The position numbers and the translations under genes are program-made. Below the pieces are notes generated by a model that was not told where the DNA came from, did no database searches, and was given only the letters and a program-made list of their open reading frames with translations. Below, in pieces: positions 61,027 to 64,000 of a stretch of DNA of 64,000 bases. Position 1 is the first letter of the stretch. Every line of letters starts with the position of its first letter. The DNA lies in the NCBI GenBank assembly GCA_014773175.1, contig VXCM01000466.1, positions 322,588-386,587 on the forward strand. Direction: 5' to 3'. The stretch is from Lucifuga dentata. Taxonomy: Eukaryota; Chordata; Actinopteri; Ophidiiformes; Bythitidae.

Positions 61027-61159
61027 AGTGCTCTTCAGAGCTCCCCCTGGGGACTGATGCAGGCTTTGGAGCAGCAGGTGGAAGAGCTGAGGATAGACCC
61101 TGATGATGGCAGCTTTGATGGAGTTCAAGGAGACACAGGGGACAGTCGACCAAGTTCTG
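61027..61159 (+). CDS. dact3: Dapper exon 2
   Basis: 133 nt between TGTCTTTCAG and GTACGG. Encodes SALQSSPWGLMQALEQQVEE then LRIDPDDGSFDG and DSRPSSG. It continues the leucine-rich dimerisation helix from exon 1 and starts the DSRPSSGFYE motif that is shared by Dapper proteins. Leaves in phase 1. Confidence 0.92.
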
Positions 61160-61611
61160 GTACGGGCAGAGTTTTACTCCTTGTTTTCATCACAGCTCTG
61201 ACACACATGTAATTAAGGATTTTCCCAATTAAATGTATGCTTTGTAATTTACTTTCAATTAAGCCAGTGTGCATAATTTCTGCATGAGGCATTTTAGTGA
61301 CAATGTATCCCAGCTTTACTCTGTGGCTTTGAAATGTGCTTTTAATGAGTTTGACATTTTTGCATGTTTGTTCATGCTCCAGTTGTTTGTAATTTTGCTT
61401 TGTGGCCTCTTTGTGACATGCAGTGAGGCACTTAAAATGAATTTCAATCGTATGCACAAGCAGCACATTTTTACAGAATGGAAAGCTCATTGAGCTGTAA
61501 TGAATGAGATAATCATCTCCCCTCGCTCCCTCTCCCTGTCTTCTTATCTCTCTGTTTGAGTGTGTGCGTATTTCCCTGTTTGACTGTATATGTGTGTATA
61601 TTTTTTCCTAG

Positions 61612-61722
61612 GCTTCTATGAGTCAAGTGAGAGCCAGTCTCCGAAAGGAAGATCTTGTTCTACTGAACCTGCAGAAAGCGGCTCTTCCTGGGCTTACGTC
61701 AATGACAGGCCAAAGTCTGTGG
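61612..61722 (+). CDS. dact3: Dapper exon 3
   Basis: 111 nt between TTTTCCTAG and GTAAGG. Encodes GFYESSESQSPKGRSCSTEP then AESGSSWAYVNDRPKSVG. It completes DSRPSSGFYE across the junction and holds the (S/N)(E/D)RPKS(L/V)GD motif of DACT3. Phase 1 on both sides. Confidence 0.92.
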
Positions 61723-62554
61723 GTAAGGAAAAGTAACCGATCTGGAACAAAAGTGGGAATTGCTTGAGGAACATGCTATTCAGAACCAGCAACATGTCTT
61801 GCAAGATACAACAAATGAATTTTTTTTTTTTATGTGTAAGTGAAACAATAGGAATCTTAGCATAATAAGAAAATGAACATCTATTTGAATTACTACCTGT
61901 ATGGGTCAAATTGATTTAATTTTATCTAGACTATCACTGTCTTGCAACTACCCTACAGAAAAACCTCAAAGTAACATTTAGTCATAATTGTTTAAAGGGA
62001 TTTATTGAAGCATAAAGTTAGAATTTATATTCTTGTTGCCATTTTGTGGTGTTTGTAGCCTCAAAATCCAAATTTGGCTAATGAAATGGAGCAGAAGTGA
62101 CAATCCCCACCACTCAGTACATTTACATTTACATGTACATAAACCAGACAATATACTGTATAATCACCATAGTCAGATTGAAATCAGCATAAAGTAACAC
62201 TGGGGTTCTCTGAGTAACAGACATAACTTGTGTGATTGTAAATTAATGTACTCAAACCATAATTATTTGTATTTCTAGAGAAAAGCTGATGATTTACATG
62301 ATACTTTATAGTACCAACTGACAGAGGAAATAACGGTTAAATGGTTATAATGGCTACGTTAACAAAAATCAAACTTTGAGTTCTTCAAAGTAATGGACTC
62401 ATCAGAGGTTACGCAGATACCCGTGCATATCCTTTATTATACTGGGATACTTTATTGTCAGATAGTATATTACGATATCACAATACCTAGTATGTTTGAA
62501 ATATAGTTTTGTCACTGCATGTTTACCTATTACAGTGTTGTTTTTTATAATTAG

Positions 62555-64000
62555 GTGACCCTCTCATGCTGAATGGAGAACTGGAAGTGCCAGTCACGCG
62601 ATCCACCTTACCCCGCTCTTTCTCTGCACCTTACCCGCCACTGGAGGGCATCGCTGAGGAGGCCACAGCAGTAGATGCCTGGCAGTGGGACCCCAGCAGA
62701 GCCAACCTCCAGCAGGCTACAGAGGACCAGGTTACTGAGGAGGACTATCAGCAGACCTTGAGGGTGGAGGGTTATATCCTAAGTCTCATTCAGCGTCACA
62801 CCCTCTCCCCACGGCCGTGTCAGCCTCGCACAAACCTGAGCCCCGACCCCGCATACTGCAGTTCCTCCAGACAGAGCACTCTACACAGGAAGACGCCCTC
62901 TCTTACCACTGAGCTACGCTTTCCTGACCCCCATGTTGAGACCAGAGTTGACCTTTCATCAAACCCTAAGAGCCAAAGCTGGGGTTGTGACCTGCTGGGG
63001 GGGGAGGCCTGTGAAGGAGAGATCCCATCTTTGGAAGAGGACTGCTATCTGGCTCTACCCTACCCCCAGTCCAGGCCACACTCCCTGGTTGGGAGGCTTC
63101 CATCACCTCTGCCCTGCCTGGACCCCAACTGTGCTTTTGGGGTTCTTGACCTCTGTGGTCAGCCCCCATCCCCCCAGCACTACATACACCCCCAGCCCCA
63201 CACTCAACACAAGCACAATCTAGTCAGTGCTCAGTATATCCCTGGCCAAGGCTGCCATGCCCCTGTGTGCTCCCCCAGACACTACAACCCAGAGCTGTCT
63301 GCATCCAACCAGGCTGTCAACTCTCCCGACCCACCAAACCTCAAGTCCAGAACCTCTAAGAAGGGTTACAATGACCGACAGAGATCCAAGAAATCAAGCA
63401 GCAAGACCTGTCGATCCCAGTCAGAGAACAGCCTCCTGGGCCAGGGAGGGCTACCTGAGCGCAGGTACAGCACCACAGAGCGGTACCAAGGCAGAGGGGA
63501 TCAGGCTCAGAACCAAGGACATGGTGTTGGGCGCCAGACAGGTAGCAGCAGCAACAGCAGACAGCGACGATGGTGCTCTAATCTGGAGCTCAGCCAGGAC
63601 GAGGGGGAGACCCACCCGGGTCAAGCAAATAGACGGCTACCTCGAAGAGCTCGCCACGGCCATTACTGTCCCCATAGTCAACCCCAGAACTACCATCACC
63701 ACCACACCCAAGCTCAACACTCAGACTTAGCTCCCCTTTGTCAAGGAGAAGAGGGCTATGCTGGTGCTGCCCCCATGGAATCAGAGTCCAGCATGAGCGA
63801 GGTGTACTCTCCAGCCTCAAGCTCACTGTCCAGTGACTCAGATGAGAGCGGAGGACTGGTGTGGCCCCAGCAGCTGCCACCACGTCTTGCTTCTTCCTCC
63901 TCATCATCCTCACCTTCAGCACAGGCTTCTGCCAAAGCCTCCTCCCAGCCAAAGGTCTTTGTCAAAATCAAAGCTTCCCATGCTCTCAAGAAGAAGATCC
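62555..64000 (+). CDS. dact3: Dapper exon 4 (large last exon, cut by window end)
   Basis: Begins after acceptor ATAATTAG and stays open for 1,446 nt to the window edge. Landmarks in order are RSFSAPYPPLEGI, DYQQTLRVEGYILSLIQRH, NLVSAQYIPGQG, SKTCRSQSENSLLGQG, RQRRWCSNLELSQDE, ESESSMSEVYSP, SLSSDSDESGGLVWPQQL and PKVFVKIKASHALKKKI. These match DACT family motifs, the last two most like DACT3. The middle is disordered, rich in Ser, Pro, Gln and His, with a basic stretch (KSRTSKKGYNDRQRSKKSSS) that may act as a nuclear localisation signal. The PDZ-binding C terminus lies just beyond the window. Confidence 0.93.

Larger units (their letters stand above)
53124..64000 (+). other. dact3: Dapper-family gene (dact3/dact4 type), 3' end cut by window
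   Basis: Four coding exons (53124, 61027, 61612, 62555) match the usual four-exon vertebrate dact layout, with GT-AG introns and kept frame (1,921 coding nt visible, about 640 residues). DACT3-like signatures are the MHRAFSFPL start, DSRPSSGFYE, RSFSAPYPPLEGI, AQYIPGQG, RSQSENSLLG, SDESGGLVWPQQL and KVFVKIKASHALKKKI. By comparison with DACT3 only about 14 residues are missing, including the C-terminal MTTV-type motif that binds the Dishevelled PDZ domain. It lies 8.2 kb downstream of gramd1b on the same strand. Confidence 0.9.

Noticed and set aside
62933..63730. Long open stretches in other frames and on the minus strand of the last Dapper exon
   Set aside because: They are shadows of the GC-rich Dapper coding frame, which is supported by family motifs from end to end.

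Overview
The window is vertebrate nuclear DNA, almost certainly from a teleost fish. It is AT-rich and intron-rich, full of (CA/GT)n and (CT)n microsatellites, and carries small DNA transposons, an L2-type LINE, a Gypsy-like solo LTR and a Tc1-like MITE. Two recognisable protein-coding genes lie on the + strand; I found no bacterial-style operons, CRISPR arrays, tRNAs or rRNAs.

Region 1 (1 to about 24,100) has no confirmed exon. It holds a solo LTR with an intact 5-bp target duplication, several copies of a ~600-bp inverted-repeat MITE, a 5'-truncated minus-strand L2 LINE, two copies of a second MITE with CCGTATATAC ends, a small hAT MITE with a perfect 8-bp target duplication, and one exon-like 23-codon segment with a strong Kozak start (16340-16408). 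It is probably upstream or intronic sequence of gramd1b.

Region 2 (24,102-44,948, plus 3' UTR) is gramd1b (Aster-B), an ER-anchored sterol-transfer protein. I could place the exons to the base, with reading frame kept across every junction. The order is a Ser-rich N-terminal exon, phase-0 microexons of 21-24 nt, an alternative acidic/Trp-rich first exon (35752-35952), the GRAM domain, a variable linker, the VASt/ASTER sterol-binding domain, a transmembrane helix partly encoded by a 12-nt microexon (42686-42697), and the C-terminal tail. From VLSPTYK to the stop the spliced coding length is 1,980 nt (659 residues plus stop).

Region 3 (about 45,000-52,800) is 3' UTR and intergenic DNA rich in repeats, including a MITE split by a younger insertion. 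Region 4 (52,820-64,000) is a Dapper gene of the DACT3/DACT4 subtype: a CCAAT/GC-box promoter, exon 1 at 53124, two small exons at 61027 and 61612, and a large last exon from 62555 that runs off the window just before the expected C-terminal PDZ-binding motif. Dapper proteins bind Dishevelled and tune Wnt signalling. The two genes are neighbours on one strand but have no evident functional link.

The assembly has 17 single-N gaps. Five are flanked by exact 63-66 bp direct duplications, the signature of unmerged contig ends from a k-mer assembly; most others sit in homopolymers or simple repeats. None falls in an identified exon. I see no new multi-gene system; the most interesting biology is the microexon and alternative-start architecture of gramd1b.
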